Below are positions 56,308 to 64,000 of a DNA stretch of 64,000 nucleotides, one piece after another. The position numbers and the translations under genes were made by a program. The notes under the pieces are model-generated. The model did no database searches. It saw only the letters and a program-made list of their open reading frames with translations, and was not told the origin of the DNA. This DNA is from Brucella rhizosphaerae (lineage in GTDB: Bacteria > Pseudomonadota > Alphaproteobacteria > Rhizobiales > Rhizobiaceae), in the NCBI RefSeq assembly GCF_002252475.1, contig NZ_NNRK01000034.1:496001-560000 (forward strand), given 5' to 3'. How positions within the stretch are numbered: the stretch's first letter is position 1; the number at the start of each line of letters is the position of its first letter.

Positions 56308-57069
56308 ATGTTGGAAGTGAGAGAACGATACTTATGGACAGCAGCTGACAGTAGTGGTGATGGAGCTTCCATCGCGGCTGGTGAAAGAAAGAAAAATGAA
56401 GACTATGCAGCCGGTTTGCCTGTGCAGAATGAGCCACACCTGATGCTCGTCTGTAAAAGCAATCTGGAGCGGGAGTGCCTCTTCAACGGATTGATGATGA
56501 ATGGGCTTAAACTTCCTGTCGTCAGCTGCGCTGCTATCGACAAAAACATGGCGTTGAATGGGGCAATTGTTGTCCTGATGCATATTGGCTCAAAACGCCT
56601 CGCCGACCCGTTTTTTTCCGATGAGGTGGAGGCCGCGGTTAAGGCATGGCATCCGATACCGCTTGTGCTTCTTGCCGAACGCGAAGAGTGGTCGCAGGTT
56701 CTGCGTGCGATGGAAATCGGAGCGCGTGGCTATATTCCGACATCGGTCGATATCAGGATTTGCGTGGAGGCAATTCATCTCGCCCTGGCGGGCGGCATGT
56801 ATGTGCCAGCTTCGATGCTTATGAAGCCGCCGTCGCAGGACTTGAGCGATGACGTGCTGGGTGAGTTGTTGACTGTACGCGAGATTGAGGTTGTTCATGC
56901 AATCCGGGTGGGAAAATCCAATAAGATCATCGCGTTTGAACTTGGCATGAGTGAAGGGACGGTAAAGGCACATGTCCACAACATCATGAGAAAGATCGGT
57001 GCCGCCAACCGCACCGAAGTCGCTTGCAAGCTGCACAAGATGTACGGCAATAAATTCAGCGGAGAATAA
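56308..57069 (+). CDS. LuxR/NarL-type regulator with a degenerate receiver (CsgD-like layout)
   Basis: 253 aa. After a 45-residue unmatched N-terminus, a receiver-like domain (HLMLVCKSNLERECLFNGLMMNGLKLPVVSC ... PLVLLAEREEWSQVLRAMEIGARGYIPTSVDIRICVEAI) ends in a GerE helix-turn-helix (LTVREIEVVHAIRVGKSNKIIAFELGMSEGTVKAHVHNIMRKIG). At the usual phospho-acceptor position the sequence reads AIVVLMHIGS, with His in place of Asp, so classical phosphorylation is unlikely. CsgD and related biofilm regulators share this plan. The ribosome site (AGGGG) is rather far, 12 bases. Confidence 0.82.
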   Translation: MLEVRERYLWTAADSSGDGASIAAGERKKNEDYAAGLPVQNEPHLMLVCKSNLERECLFNGLMMNGLKLPVVSCAAIDKNMALNGAIVVLMHIGSKRLADPFFSDEVEAAVKAWHPIPLVLLAEREEWSQVLRAMEIGARGYIPTSVDIRICVEAIHLALAGGMYVPASMLMKPPSQDLSDDVLGELLTVREIEVVHAIRVGKSNKIIAFELGMSEGTVKAHVHNIMRKIGAANRTEVACKLHKMYGNKFSGE

Positions 57070-57103
57070 AGTTACTCGCATGCAGACATACCCATTCTGG
57101 AAA

Positions 57104-57145
57104 CTATGAAGCGCCGGACTGACAGGATCAGCCGGCGCTTCATAG
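57104..57145. terminator. Strong hairpin after the CsgD-like gene
   Basis: Arms CTATGAAGCGCCGG / CCGGCGCTTCATAG with a 14-base loop, 35 bases past the stop codon; no long T-run. Followed by a second hairpin GTAGGGGCAG / CTGCCCCTAC (57196-57223). Confidence 0.6.
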
Positions 57146-57223
57146 CTTTCGGGCCATGGAACAGAGCAAAGCTTGCTGCTCGTAAAAATAAAGGGGTAGG
57201 GGCAGATTTTCACCTGCCCCTAC

Positions 57224-57265
57224 AGAATGAGAGTGGGTATCCTTTGAGGGGTCTCTCATTCTTTT
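57224..57265 (+). terminator. Terminator-like hairpin
   Basis: Arms AGAATGAGAG / CTCTCATTCT followed by TTTCC; the last of three hairpins between the convergent genes. Confidence 0.45.
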
Positions 57266-57379
57266 CCACGCGGAATGACGCGTAACTGTCTTCCGCTGCA
57301 GTCACTTGAGTGAGGCGAATAATCCGTCGAGCCGTTGGAACGATGGTTTTCGCTTAACAAATATCCGCTCCAATTCCAT

Positions 57380-57778
57380 TCAGGGGCGAAGGCTGATACT
57401 GCCGGATGATCCGCCAGATGTGGTGCCGAAGGCGGTGCCCGCTGAGCTGCCACCGAGAAACCCGGTTCCTGACTGCGCCATGGCTGCAGTCTGACCACCG
57501 GAGCCGGAAGTGAAATAGCCTGAACCTATACCGGCGCTTGCCCCGTAATGGCCGATTTTACCGCCGAGCCCGACGACGGTGCCTTTGCCTTCTGCCCAGC
57601 CAGTGGTTGCTGCCTGGCCAGCCGCCGTCGAACCTGCGCCGAATGCGAAGCCACCTGTTACGGCGGAACCAGCACCACTGGCGCCGCCAAAGCTGCCATT
57701 CCAGTTGACGGTTTGCGCCGCAGCGGGCAGGGCGCCGGCCGCGAGAAGTGCGATAGATGCGATGATGATTTTCTTCAC
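57380..57778 (-). CDS. Secreted glycine-rich low-complexity protein, unrecognised
   Basis: 132 aa, GTG start with a strong AGGAGG. Signal peptide KKIIIASIALLAAGALPAAAQ; the mature 110 residues are mainly Gly, Ala, Ser and Thr (SFGGASGAGSAVTGGFAFG, then GSGGQTAAMAQSGTGFLGG), with few charges, one Trp pair and no Cys. The composition and the alternating G-x-G/A-x-G pattern resemble extracellular fibre or matrix proteins, but no repeat consensus of a known amyloid family was seen. Divergent regulators lie next to it. Confidence 0.72.
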   Translation of the reverse strand: MKKIIIASIALLAAGALPAAAQTVNWNGSFGGASGAGSAVTGGFAFGAGSTAAGQAATTGWAEGKGTVVGLGGKIGHYGASAGIGSGYFTSGSGGQTAAMAQSGTGFLGGSSAGTAFGTTSGGSSGSISLRP

Positions 57779-57942
57779 GATGTACTCCTCCTGTTTTCGA
57801 CAAAGCCGGGTTAAATCCCACTATTGCCTGGCATATCTTGACGATATACCCCGCTACCCATTCGATGCTGGGCCAGTACGTATGAGTAAAAGGCTGTATC
57901 GGTGATATGGATTTGGGCTCAACGGCCCATTGCATCGGCAGT

Positions 57943-57977
57943 GGGCATCGGTTCAAAAGAGTTTGAAACCGATGCCC
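57943..57977 (-). terminator. Hairpin after the Cys-rich secreted protein gene
   Basis: Arms GGGCATCGGTT / AACCGATGCCC around AAAGAG-type loop, about 17 bases past the stop codon on the minus strand. Confidence 0.55.
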
Positions 57978-57994
57978 TTAGCCGCCCCCCGGCT

Positions 57995-58678
57995 TTACAT
58001 GACCGGTCCTGGACAATGCCAGGCGCGGCTGTTCTCGGTTGTTGTACGCAGAACGCACCCTTTGGCACGCAACTGATCGGAACTAAGACCAAGTGCCTTG
58101 GCAGAATAAGTACGCTTGCGGCTGGCTGCTTGCGGTGAAGGCGTCGTTCCATTTGTACTGGCAGGAATTGACGCAGGTTCTTCATTGGAAACAGACGCCA
58201 AAAGCGGTGCCTGCCTTGCCCGACGCGGTGCCGATGCCGAGCGCGCCGCAGCACCTTGCGATGGGCAGTAAACGCCGGTCGCATTCAGAGACGCTCTGAC
58301 TTCCTTGTTAAGACAGATCAGATCAAGTGCCGCCCCATTTTGCCCCATGCCCAAGAGTGCTGCTGCATAGGCGCGCCGATTGCATTCACGCATTTCATAT
58401 GTGCTGCCGAAGCCTAAGCCCCAGCCCGTTGCCCCGACACCGACACTTGTCGAACCTGCGCAGGAATGTACGCCTGCTGCGACGAGTCCCGGTGCAAAAG
58501 CAGGTACAGTCGTCTTGATTTTATCTGGCGAGTTGGACCCACCACCAATAGCGATGGCCGTAGCGCCAGCCTGGGATGATGAGTTTGTATTGTTGTCCAC
58601 ATTAACAGCTTGAGCGAATGCATTTCCTCCGAAGAGAAGAAGTGTGCCAGATAAGCAAAGGATACCCAGTTTAGACAT
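57995..58678 (-). CDS. Secreted protein with six or more cysteines, unrecognised
   Basis: 227 aa, ATG after GGAAGGGG. Signal peptide SKLGILCLSGTLLLFGGNAFA. The mature part has a Ser/Asn/Gly-rich start (VDNNTNSSSQAGATAIAIGGG), a middle domain APGLVAAGVHSCAGSTSVGV then GSTYEMRECNRRAYAAALLGMGQ and ALDLICLNKEVRASLNATGVYC, and a Pro/Ser/Arg-rich linker before a C-terminal part with KGCVLRTTT and WHCPG. Cysteines come at about 72, 99, 122, 138, 209 and 222 and are likely disulfide-bonded. I do not recognise the family. It is upstream of the glycine-rich gene on the same strand. Confidence 0.72.
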   Translation of the reverse strand: MSKLGILCLSGTLLLFGGNAFAQAVNVDNNTNSSSQAGATAIAIGGGSNSPDKIKTTVPAFAPGLVAAGVHSCAGSTSVGVGATGWGLGFGSTYEMRECNRRAYAAALLGMGQNGAALDLICLNKEVRASLNATGVYCPSQGAAARSASAPRRARQAPLLASVSNEEPASIPASTNGTTPSPQAASRKRTYSAKALGLSSDQLRAKGCVLRTTTENSRAWHCPGPVM

Positions 58679-59137
58679 AGCTAACCCCTTCCACTTTTAC
58701 TTTGTATTTCTGAAGTTGTATTATGATAAAGGCGCCATTATCATCTATTTTTTATTTTCCAGTTTGCACGCATAAAAGATTGTTTCGATAGTATTTAAAA
58801 AGCAGATTATGAGAATATAAATGTTGTGCTATTTTTTACCTACAATGTGTAAGCAGTTTATTATTCTTAATCTATATTGTTATCGTTCGGATATTTTTGG
58901 ATTGGAAACTCTGACCTTAGTTTTGCTTCTAAACGGAAGTTTATAGCTGTTTGGTTGAGGCGAAGGCCCCGTATTGAGTGATGAAGGCCAAGAAAGCGTG
59001 CAAACCTCGGAGGGTGATGAAAATTGCTGCATCGGGGCGGCACTTTCCGGCTGTTTTGTCATCAAGCGGTTGCTTTCTCTTGCAAAACAGCGAAATTACC
59101 AACTTGTAGTTAGAACAATTCCATTGCCGGGCACAAA
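58679..59137. other. AT-rich intergenic region
   Basis: 459 bases, AT-rich from 58700 to 58960 and unlike the neighbouring GC-richer genes. It carries the near-palindrome at 58723-58744 near the secreted-protein gene and the glpR leader at the right. A 79-codon frame (58974-59213) overlaps glpR and was not accepted. Confidence 0.55.
58723..58744 (-). promoter_or_regulatory. 22-base near-perfect palindrome upstream of the Cys-rich secreted protein gene
   Basis: ATGATAA / TTATCAT around a GGCGCC core; only one central pair is mismatched. It is 45 bases upstream of the ATG at 58678, a typical operator distance. Confidence 0.55.
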
Positions 59138-59929
59138 ATGCAGCTTACCCCTCGCCACAATGCAATTCTCGACATCGCTCGCCGACAGGGGCAGGTATTG
59201 GTCGATGACCTAGCAGCCGCGTTCGATGTGACACCACAAACCGTACGCAAGGATCTCAATGATCTTTGCAAGGCGCGTTTTCTGCGCCGCATTCATGGTG
59301 GCGCGCTCTATCCGTCCGGCGTTGAAAACATGGAATATGAGGCTCGCCGCCGGATCGCTGCGCATGAGAAGGAACTGATCGGGCGCGCTGCTGCTGAAAT
59401 GATCCCCGATGGGGCATCGCTGTTTATCAATATTGGCACTACGACCGAAGCCGTCAGCCACGCGCTTATTGACCACAATCATCTCATGGTCATCACCAAC
59501 AACATCAATGTTGCCAATACGCTGCGTGTCTATCCCGAAATAGAGGTCGTTATTGCTGGTGGTGTCGTGCGAGCATCAGATGGCGGTATTGTTGGTGAGG
59601 CTGCGGTTGATTTCATCCGTCAGTTCAAGGTCGATTATGCAATCATTGGCGCGTCAGCGATGGATGAAGATGGTGCGCTGCTTGATTTCGACTTCCGCGA
59701 AGTGAAGGTCGCTCAGGCTATCATCGCCAATGCGCGCCATGTGATTCTGGTAACCGACTCAACCAAGCTGGAGCGAACCGCGCCGGTGCGACTTGGTCAT
59801 ATATCGCAGGTCCACACTTTTATCACCGATCGCTGTCCATCACAGCAATTGCGTGATTTGTGCCGGGAGAATGAGGTTGAACTCATTGAAACGTCGGTTG
59901 AGTTGCCTGTCGAACAGAAAGAATCGTAG
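59138..59929 (+). CDS. glpR: DeoR-family repressor, GlpR-like
   Basis: 263 aa. N-terminal HTH_DeoR (LTPRHNAILDIARRQGQVLVDDLAAAFDVTPQTVRKDLNDLCKARFLRRIHGGALYPSG) and the DeoR sensor domain (SLFINIGTTTEAVSHALIDHNHLMVITNNINVANTLR), which has the sugar-phosphate-binding loop. Being directly upstream of glpD (about 80 bases) makes it the likely glycerol-3-phosphate-responsive repressor of glycerol catabolism. Confidence 0.9.
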   Translation: MQLTPRHNAILDIARRQGQVLVDDLAAAFDVTPQTVRKDLNDLCKARFLRRIHGGALYPSGVENMEYEARRRIAAHEKELIGRAAAEMIPDGASLFINIGTTTEAVSHALIDHNHLMVITNNINVANTLRVYPEIEVVIAGGVVRASDGGIVGEAAVDFIRQFKVDYAIIGASAMDEDGALLDFDFREVKVAQAIIANARHVILVTDSTKLERTAPVRLGHISQVHTFITDRCPSQQLRDLCRENEVELIETSVELPVEQKES

Positions 59930-60010
59930 TTTCATTTCATTTTCGTTTTGCTTTCGTATGAAATGAATTATATTCGCTTTGGTGGTTGGAGAAGGTCTTC
60001 AGGGTTCGCC

Positions 60011-61534
60011 ATGGCGCAGAATAAAATATTCGATAAAACATTCGACATTTTCGTAATCGGTGGCGGCATCAACGGATGCGGCATTGCAAGAGACGCGGTG
60101 GGGCGTGGCTTCTCCGTGGGTCTTGCCGAGATGAACGATCTGGCAAGTGGCACCTCGTCACGTGCTACCAAGCTCATTCATGGCGGTTTGCGCTATTTGG
60201 AGCATTACGAATTCCGTCTGGTGCGCGAAGCGCTGATGGAGCGGGAAGTGCTTTGGGCCAACGCGCCGCATATCATTCATCCGATGCGCTTTGTGCTGCC
60301 TTTTCATAAGGGTGGTGTGCGTCCGGCATGGCTTTTGCGCCTTGGCCTGTTTCTGTACGATCATCTCGGTGGCCGCAAGAAACTGCCTGCGACGCGCACG
60401 CTCGACATGCGAACGGACCCCTCAGCTGCGCCGCTGAAGCCACTTTTCACCAAGGCTTTTGAATATTCCGATTGCTGGGTGGATGACGCTCGCTTCACGG
60501 CCTTAACCGCACGTGATGCCGCAGATCGTGGTGCAATGATCCGCACGCGCACCAAGGTTGTATCGGCTCGTCGCGACCACGAAGCATGGACAGTGACGCT
60601 GGAAAACATCGACACAGGTGCGCGCGAAGAGGTTCGTGCGCGTCTGCTGGTCAATGCAGCCGGCCCATGGGCCGATAAAGTATTGCAGGGCGTTGAGGGT
60701 GATCGGCAACTGCATAATGTGCGCCTGGTTCAGGGCAGCCATATCGTCGTGCGCAAAAAGTTCTCCGATCCACGTTCCTATTTCTTCCAGAACAATGACG
60801 GACGTATCATCTTCGCCATCCCTTACGAAGACGATTTTACACTGATTGGTACCACCGATCAGGACTATCATGGCGATCCGGCCAAGGTCGCGATCAGCGA
60901 TAAAGAAACCGATTATCTCTGCGCGTGTGCCAGTGAGTATTTCAAGGAGCCGGTGCGCCTTGAGGATATCGTCTGGACCTATTCCGGCGTGCGTCCGCTC
61001 TATGATGATGGTGCGAGCAAGGCGCAGGAAGCAACCCGCGATTACGTCTTGAAGGAAGATGCACCGCAGGGCGCAGCACCGCTGATCAACGTCTTTGGCG
61101 GTAAGCTCACCACTGCGCGCAGGCTTGCGGAGCATATGCTTGAGAAGATCGAGCATCATCTGGGCAAAAAAGCAGCACCCTGGACCCATGCCGCAGCACT
61201 GCCGGGCGGTGATTTTGAGGCAACGGCCTTTGATCGTGAACTGGAAAAACTGAAAGCTGCCTATCCGTTCCTTTCGTCCATCCACGCTCGGCGTCTGTTT
61301 CGGCTCTATGGAACACGTGCACGGGTTCTGCTCAGCAAAGCCACGTCACTGGCTGATCTTGGGCGGCATTTTGGCGGAGATCTTTATGAGGCAGAAGTGC
61401 GCTATCTCATTGAAAATGAGTGGGCGCACACGGCAGAAGATATTCTGTGGCGGCGCACAAAGCTTGGTCTTCGTTTGAACGCTTTGGAAGTTTCTGCGCT
61501 GGAGTCTTTCCTGAAGCCGGTTAAGGCCGCTTAG
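60011..61534 (+). CDS. glpD: Aerobic glycerol-3-phosphate dehydrogenase
   Basis: 507 aa from the ATG at 60011; earlier in-frame starts lack support. FAD-binding FDIFVIGGGINGCGIARDAVGRG, then LASGTSSRATKLIHGGLRYLEHYEFRLV and the DAO-type core with RPLYDDGASKAQEATRDYVL. Membrane-associated flavoenzyme oxidising glycerol-3-phosphate to DHAP and feeding quinone. Its TAG stop is the first base group of family B repeat copy 61533. Confidence 0.96.
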   Translation: MAQNKIFDKTFDIFVIGGGINGCGIARDAVGRGFSVGLAEMNDLASGTSSRATKLIHGGLRYLEHYEFRLVREALMEREVLWANAPHIIHPMRFVLPFHKGGVRPAWLLRLGLFLYDHLGGRKKLPATRTLDMRTDPSAAPLKPLFTKAFEYSDCWVDDARFTALTARDAADRGAMIRTRTKVVSARRDHEAWTVTLENIDTGAREEVRARLLVNAAGPWADKVLQGVEGDRQLHNVRLVQGSHIVVRKKFSDPRSYFFQNNDGRIIFAIPYEDDFTLIGTTDQDYHGDPAKVAISDKETDYLCACASEYFKEPVRLEDIVWTYSGVRPLYDDGASKAQEATRDYVLKEDAPQGAAPLINVFGGKLTTARRLAEHMLEKIEHHLGKKAAPWTHAAALPGGDFEATAFDRELEKLKAAYPFLSSIHARRLFRLYGTRARVLLSKATSLADLGRHFGGDLYEAEVRYLIENEWAHTAEDILWRRTKLGLRLNALEVSALESFLKPVKAA

Positions 61535-61634
61535 AGCGGTTTCAGTTCAGACCAAAACGTTGGAACCGCTCTATCTGTTTGTTTTTGCGCATTATCCGAC
61601 GCAGAACGGCTTCGCACCTTGCTGGAAATGCTTT
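61533..61634 (-). repeat. Interspersed repeat family B, reverse copy
   Basis: Reverse orientation of 32058-32158; it begins with AGAGCGGTTTCAGTTCAG at the glpD stop and ends GCTGGAAATGCT. It may act as a 3'-end hairpin for the glpD mRNA. Confidence 0.85.
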
Positions 61635-61713
61635 AATCGCTCACTTGCAACCCTCGATATAAAAAGTCATTATCTTTCCAGCAGGCGGTTTCCAGCCTTT
61701 CTGGGAGGAAAAC

Positions 61714-62682
61714 ATGGGTGCACCGCAAGACAGAATTCATGCTGACCGCATCCACTCGGCTATCGACACGGGTGGTGCGGCCCGCTCAGCGCTTGTCGCG
61801 TCCTGGCGGCGTTCCGCGCAATTGCATGGATTGGATCCGGCAGAGCTGGGGTCCGTTCAAACCCTCTCTGATGGTGAATTTCGCAATGTGCGTCAGCGTA
61901 TGGAGCGTGTTGTCCATATAGCGCAAGCGAGTATGGATCGCCTTTATATGGCGGTCGGCGGCGTTGGCTGCTGTGTGCTTCTGGCTGACAGCGATGGTGT
62001 TCCGGTGGAGCGACGGGGTGCTGCAGGCGATGACGATACATTCTACGACTGGGGTCTGTGGACCGGTGCCGTGTGGAGCGAAGCCGTTGAGGGTACCAAC
62101 GGGATCGGTACATGCATTGCCGAACAGCGTGCGCTGACCATCCATCGCGATCAGCATTTTCACACCCGGAATATTGGCTTGTCCTGTACGGTTGCGCCAA
62201 TTCATGACCATCAGGGTCGGTTGATGGCAGCTCTTGATGTCTCGTCGTGTCGCAGTGATCTGACGGAAGCTTTCGTGCAGCTCATCTCCGTGGCCGTTAT
62301 TGATGCCGCGCGCCGGATAGAAGCCGAAAATTTCCGACAGGCTTTTCCCCAAGCGCGCATCATGCTGGCACCAAGCGCGGATCGTACCGGCGGCGCGCTG
62401 ATTGCCGTCGATAAGGACGATCTGGTGATTGGTGCGACGAGGGCTGCGCGGCTTTCACTCGGTCTTACCGATGAAGCTCTTTCTACAGCACTTCCGGCTG
62501 CCGATCTTTTGGGTTGGCATGCCGATCCGCGGGAGGATATGGCGGAATCCGAGCGCAGCGTTATCCTGCGGGCTATCGCTCGTTCAGACGGCAATGTTTC
62601 CTCTGCTGCCAAGCTTCTTGGCATCAGTCGTGCAACGCTTCACCGCAAGCTCAATCGGCTGAAAATCATTCGTCCGAACTAA
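61714..62682 (+). CDS. AcoR-like regulator without a sigma-54 AAA+ domain
   Basis: 322 aa. A GAF domain (about 70-200: AVGGVGCCVLLADSDGVPVERRGAAGDDDTFYDWGLWTGAVWSEAVEGTNGIGT then CTVAPIHDHQGRLMAALDVSS) and a C-terminal Fis-type helix-turn-helix (ERSVILRAIARSDGNVSSAAKLLGISRATLHRKLNRLKI). The central AAA+ domain of AcoR is absent, so it cannot activate sigma-54 polymerase in the standard way. Next gene is aldehyde dehydrogenase, its probable target. Confidence 0.88.
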   Translation: MGAPQDRIHADRIHSAIDTGGAARSALVASWRRSAQLHGLDPAELGSVQTLSDGEFRNVRQRMERVVHIAQASMDRLYMAVGGVGCCVLLADSDGVPVERRGAAGDDDTFYDWGLWTGAVWSEAVEGTNGIGTCIAEQRALTIHRDQHFHTRNIGLSCTVAPIHDHQGRLMAALDVSSCRSDLTEAFVQLISVAVIDAARRIEAENFRQAFPQARIMLAPSADRTGGALIAVDKDDLVIGATRAARLSLGLTDEALSTALPAADLLGWHADPREDMAESERSVILRAIARSDGNVSSAAKLLGISRATLHRKLNRLKIIRPN

Positions 62683-62705
62683 AATCTTCATTCGGTTTTC
62701 CAAAC

Positions 62706-62723
62706 TGTCTCATTATTGAGACA
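62706..62723 (+). promoter_or_regulatory. Inverted repeat before the aldehyde dehydrogenase gene
   Basis: Perfect seven-base arms TGTCTCA / TGAGACA with a TTAT spacer, about 105 bases upstream of the ATG. Candidate operator for the upstream AcoR-like regulator. Confidence 0.6.
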
Positions 62724-62827
62724 CATTGATACAGCATAGTCATAAGTGTGGATGACTCCTCCCAAGAGCCGCGCCATCTTGAAACAATAAACGTCGTAGG
62801 AGCGGCGTTGTCTTTGGGAGGAATGTC

Positions 62828-64000
62828 ATGAACAAGGTAGAATTTCATCGCTCCGTAAAGCCGGAGTTTGCCAAACGCTATGGCAATTTCATTGGCGGTA
62901 AATGGGTAGAACCCAAGTCTGGCCGCTATTTCGACAATACATCCCCAATCAATGGTCAGGTTTTGTGCGAAGTCGCACGTTCAGATGCAGCCGATGTTGA
63001 TGCGGCGCTTGATGCAGCCCATGCAGCCAAGGATGCCTGGGGCAGAACAAGTCCGGCAGAACGCGCTGTGATCCTCAACAAGATCGCAGACCGTATGGAG
63101 GAGAACCTGCCGAAGCTTGCAGCCGCCGAAACATGGGACAATGGCAAGCCGATCCGCGAAACCACCAATGCCGATCTCCCGCTCGCAATTGACCACTTCC
63201 GTTATTTCGCTGGTGCTATCCGTGCGCAGGAAGGTGGAATTTCGGAAATCGACCATGATACGGTCGCCTATCATTTCCATGAGCCGCTGGGTGTTGTTGG
63301 TCAGATTATTCCGTGGAATTTCCCAATTCTTATGGCCGTGTGGAAACTGGCGCCAGCTCTTGCCGCGGGTAACTGCGTGGTGCTGAAGCCAGCCGAACAG
63401 ACGCCTGCATCCATCCTGGTGCTGATGGAGGTCATTGGTGATCTTCTGCCTGCCGGCGTGCTTAACGTGGTCAATGGTTTTGGTCTGGAAGCAGGCAAAC
63501 CACTGGCATCAAGTCCGCGCATTGCTAAGATCGCCTTCACCGGTGAAACGACAACCGGCCGCCTCATCATGCAATATGCCAGCCAGAATCTTATTCCGGT
63601 TACGCTGGAACTGGGTGGTAAATCGCCGAACATCTTCTTCTCCGATGTGACTGCCGAAGACGATGATTATTTCGACAAGGCCATTGAAGGCTTCGTCATG
63701 TTCGCCCTCAATCAGGGCGAAGTCTGCACCTGTCCCAGCCGCGCGCTGATCCATGAAAAGATCTATGACAAGTTCATGGAACGCGCATTGAAGCGCGTTG
63801 AAGCCATTGTTCAGGGCGATCCGCTTGATCCCGCAACCATGATCGGTGCACAGGCTTCAAGCGAGCAGCTCGAAAAGATCCTGAGTTATATCGATATCGG
63901 CAAGCAGGAAGGCGCAGAAGTACTGACTGGCGGTGGGCGCAATGAACTGGCTGGTGATCTGGCGGGAGGCTATTACGTCAAGCCAACCGTCTTCAAGGGC
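62828..64000 (+). CDS. Aldehyde dehydrogenase (AldB/ExaC-like), cut by the window end
   Basis: 391 codons present; the gene runs off the right edge. ATG after GGGAGGA. NAD(P)-dependent aldehyde dehydrogenase: [23 protein letters not shown], catalytic Glu261 in [11 protein letters not shown] and nucleophile Cys300 in [12 protein letters not shown]. The pairing with an AcoR-like regulator fits acetaldehyde or alcohol metabolism, as with AldB/ExaC; the true substrate is inferred. Confidence 0.93.
   Translation, partial: MNKVEFHRSVKPEFAKRYGNFIGGKWVEPKSGRYFDNTSPINGQVLCEVARSDAADVDAALDAAHAAKDAWGRTSPAERAVILNKIADRMEENLPKLAAAETWDNGKPIRETTNADLPLAIDHFRYFAGAIRAQEGGISEIDHDTVAYHFHEPLGVVGQIIPWNFPILMAVWKLAPALAAGNCVVLKPAEQTPASILVLMEVIGDLLPAGVLNVVNGFGLEAGKPLASSPRIAKIAFTGETTTGRLIMQYASQNLIPVTLELGGKSPNIFFSDVTAEDDDYFDKAIEGFVMFALNQGEVCTCPSRALIHEKIYDKFMERALKRVEAIVQGDPLDPATMIGAQASSEQLEKILSYIDIGKQEGAEVLTGGGRNELAGDLAGGYYVKPTVFKG

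Larger units (their letters stand above)
57070..57379. other. Convergent intergenic region rich in hairpins
   Basis: 310 bases between two convergent genes. Three hairpins in a row: 57104-57145, 57196-57223 and 57224-57262. No gene or family repeat copy is supported. Confidence 0.55.

Noticed and set aside
58974-59213. 79-codon frame before glpR
   Set aside because: It overlaps the start of glpR in another frame and shows no family, signal peptide or ribosome site that would outweigh this.
62724-62827. Sigma-54 (-24/-12) promoter before the aldehyde dehydrogenase gene
   Set aside because: No TGGCAC with TTGC at the right spacing.

Overview
This window looks like chromosomal DNA of a Brucella/Ochrobactrum-type alphaproteobacterium (Rhizobiales, Brucellaceae). 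Reasons: the protein sequences and gene order (murJ-glnD, lptC-lptA-lptB-rpoN-hpf-ptsN, grpE-hrcA/rph, metH followed by a BabR/BlxR-like LuxR regulator) match what is known of that group; there is a BA14K-type secreted protein, an OlsB-like ornithine lipid acyltransferase, a CysN-CysC fusion and an alphaproteobacterial RpoH-type promoter. The species assignment is inference from recalled families, not a database search. Most of the window is stable housekeeping DNA; no insertion sequence, prophage, CRISPR array or integron was seen.

Layout. 0.1-5.0 kb: L,D-transpeptidase, nfuA, universal stress protein, trpS, murJ. 5.0-13.2 kb: glnD, malic enzyme maeB, mutS. 13.2-18.8 kb (minus strand): olsB, lspA, two RNA methyltransferases, a LapA-like membrane protein, ihfB, sppA. 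19.2-25.5 kb (plus): the LPS-transport/sigma-54 block lptC, lptA, lptB, rpoN, hpf, ptsN. 25.7-34.2 kb: a small secreted Cys protein, DUF1150 and Hsp20 behind a heat-shock promoter, DUF2244, nth, a CysZ/EI24-like protein, a PfkB kinase, a TRIC-like channel, grpE, hrcA, rph. 34.3-38.0 kb: VOC protein, rdgB, hemW, rsmI, yraN. 38.2-42.9 kb: sulfite-reduction operon cysG-DUF2849-cysI-cysH-DUF934. 43.1-45.5 kb: small mixed genes and ogt. 45.9-50.8 kb: metH with a SahR-like operator and a quorum-sensing-type LuxR gene. 51.2-54.9 kb: sulfate activation cysD-cysNC-cysQ. 55.2 kb: tRNA-Pro. 55.3-58.7 kb: a small accessory-looking region with a Crp-type regulator, a CsgD-like regulator with a degenerate receiver, and two unrecognised secreted proteins, one glycine-rich. 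59.1-64 kb: glpR-glpD, then an AcoR-like regulator without an AAA+ domain and a truncated-by-window aldehyde dehydrogenase.

How the genes work together. cysDNC activates sulfate to APS/PAPS, CysH reduces APS (its cysteine pattern is of the iron-sulfur APS-reductase type), CysI reduces sulfite with siroheme made by CysG, CysQ removes PAP, and MetH uses the homocysteine made downstream. GlnD, RpoN and PtsN are nitrogen/PTS-Ntr control genes. GrpE, HrcA, Hsp20 and DUF1150 are stress genes.

The most distinctive non-gene signal is a set of short interspersed palindromic repeats (RIME/Bru-RS-like), present in several families and mosaics. At least six genes end with a stop codon that lies inside or at the edge of such a repeat. 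The best candidate for something undescribed is the 55.3-58.7 kb regulator plus secreted-protein cluster, but its function is unproven.
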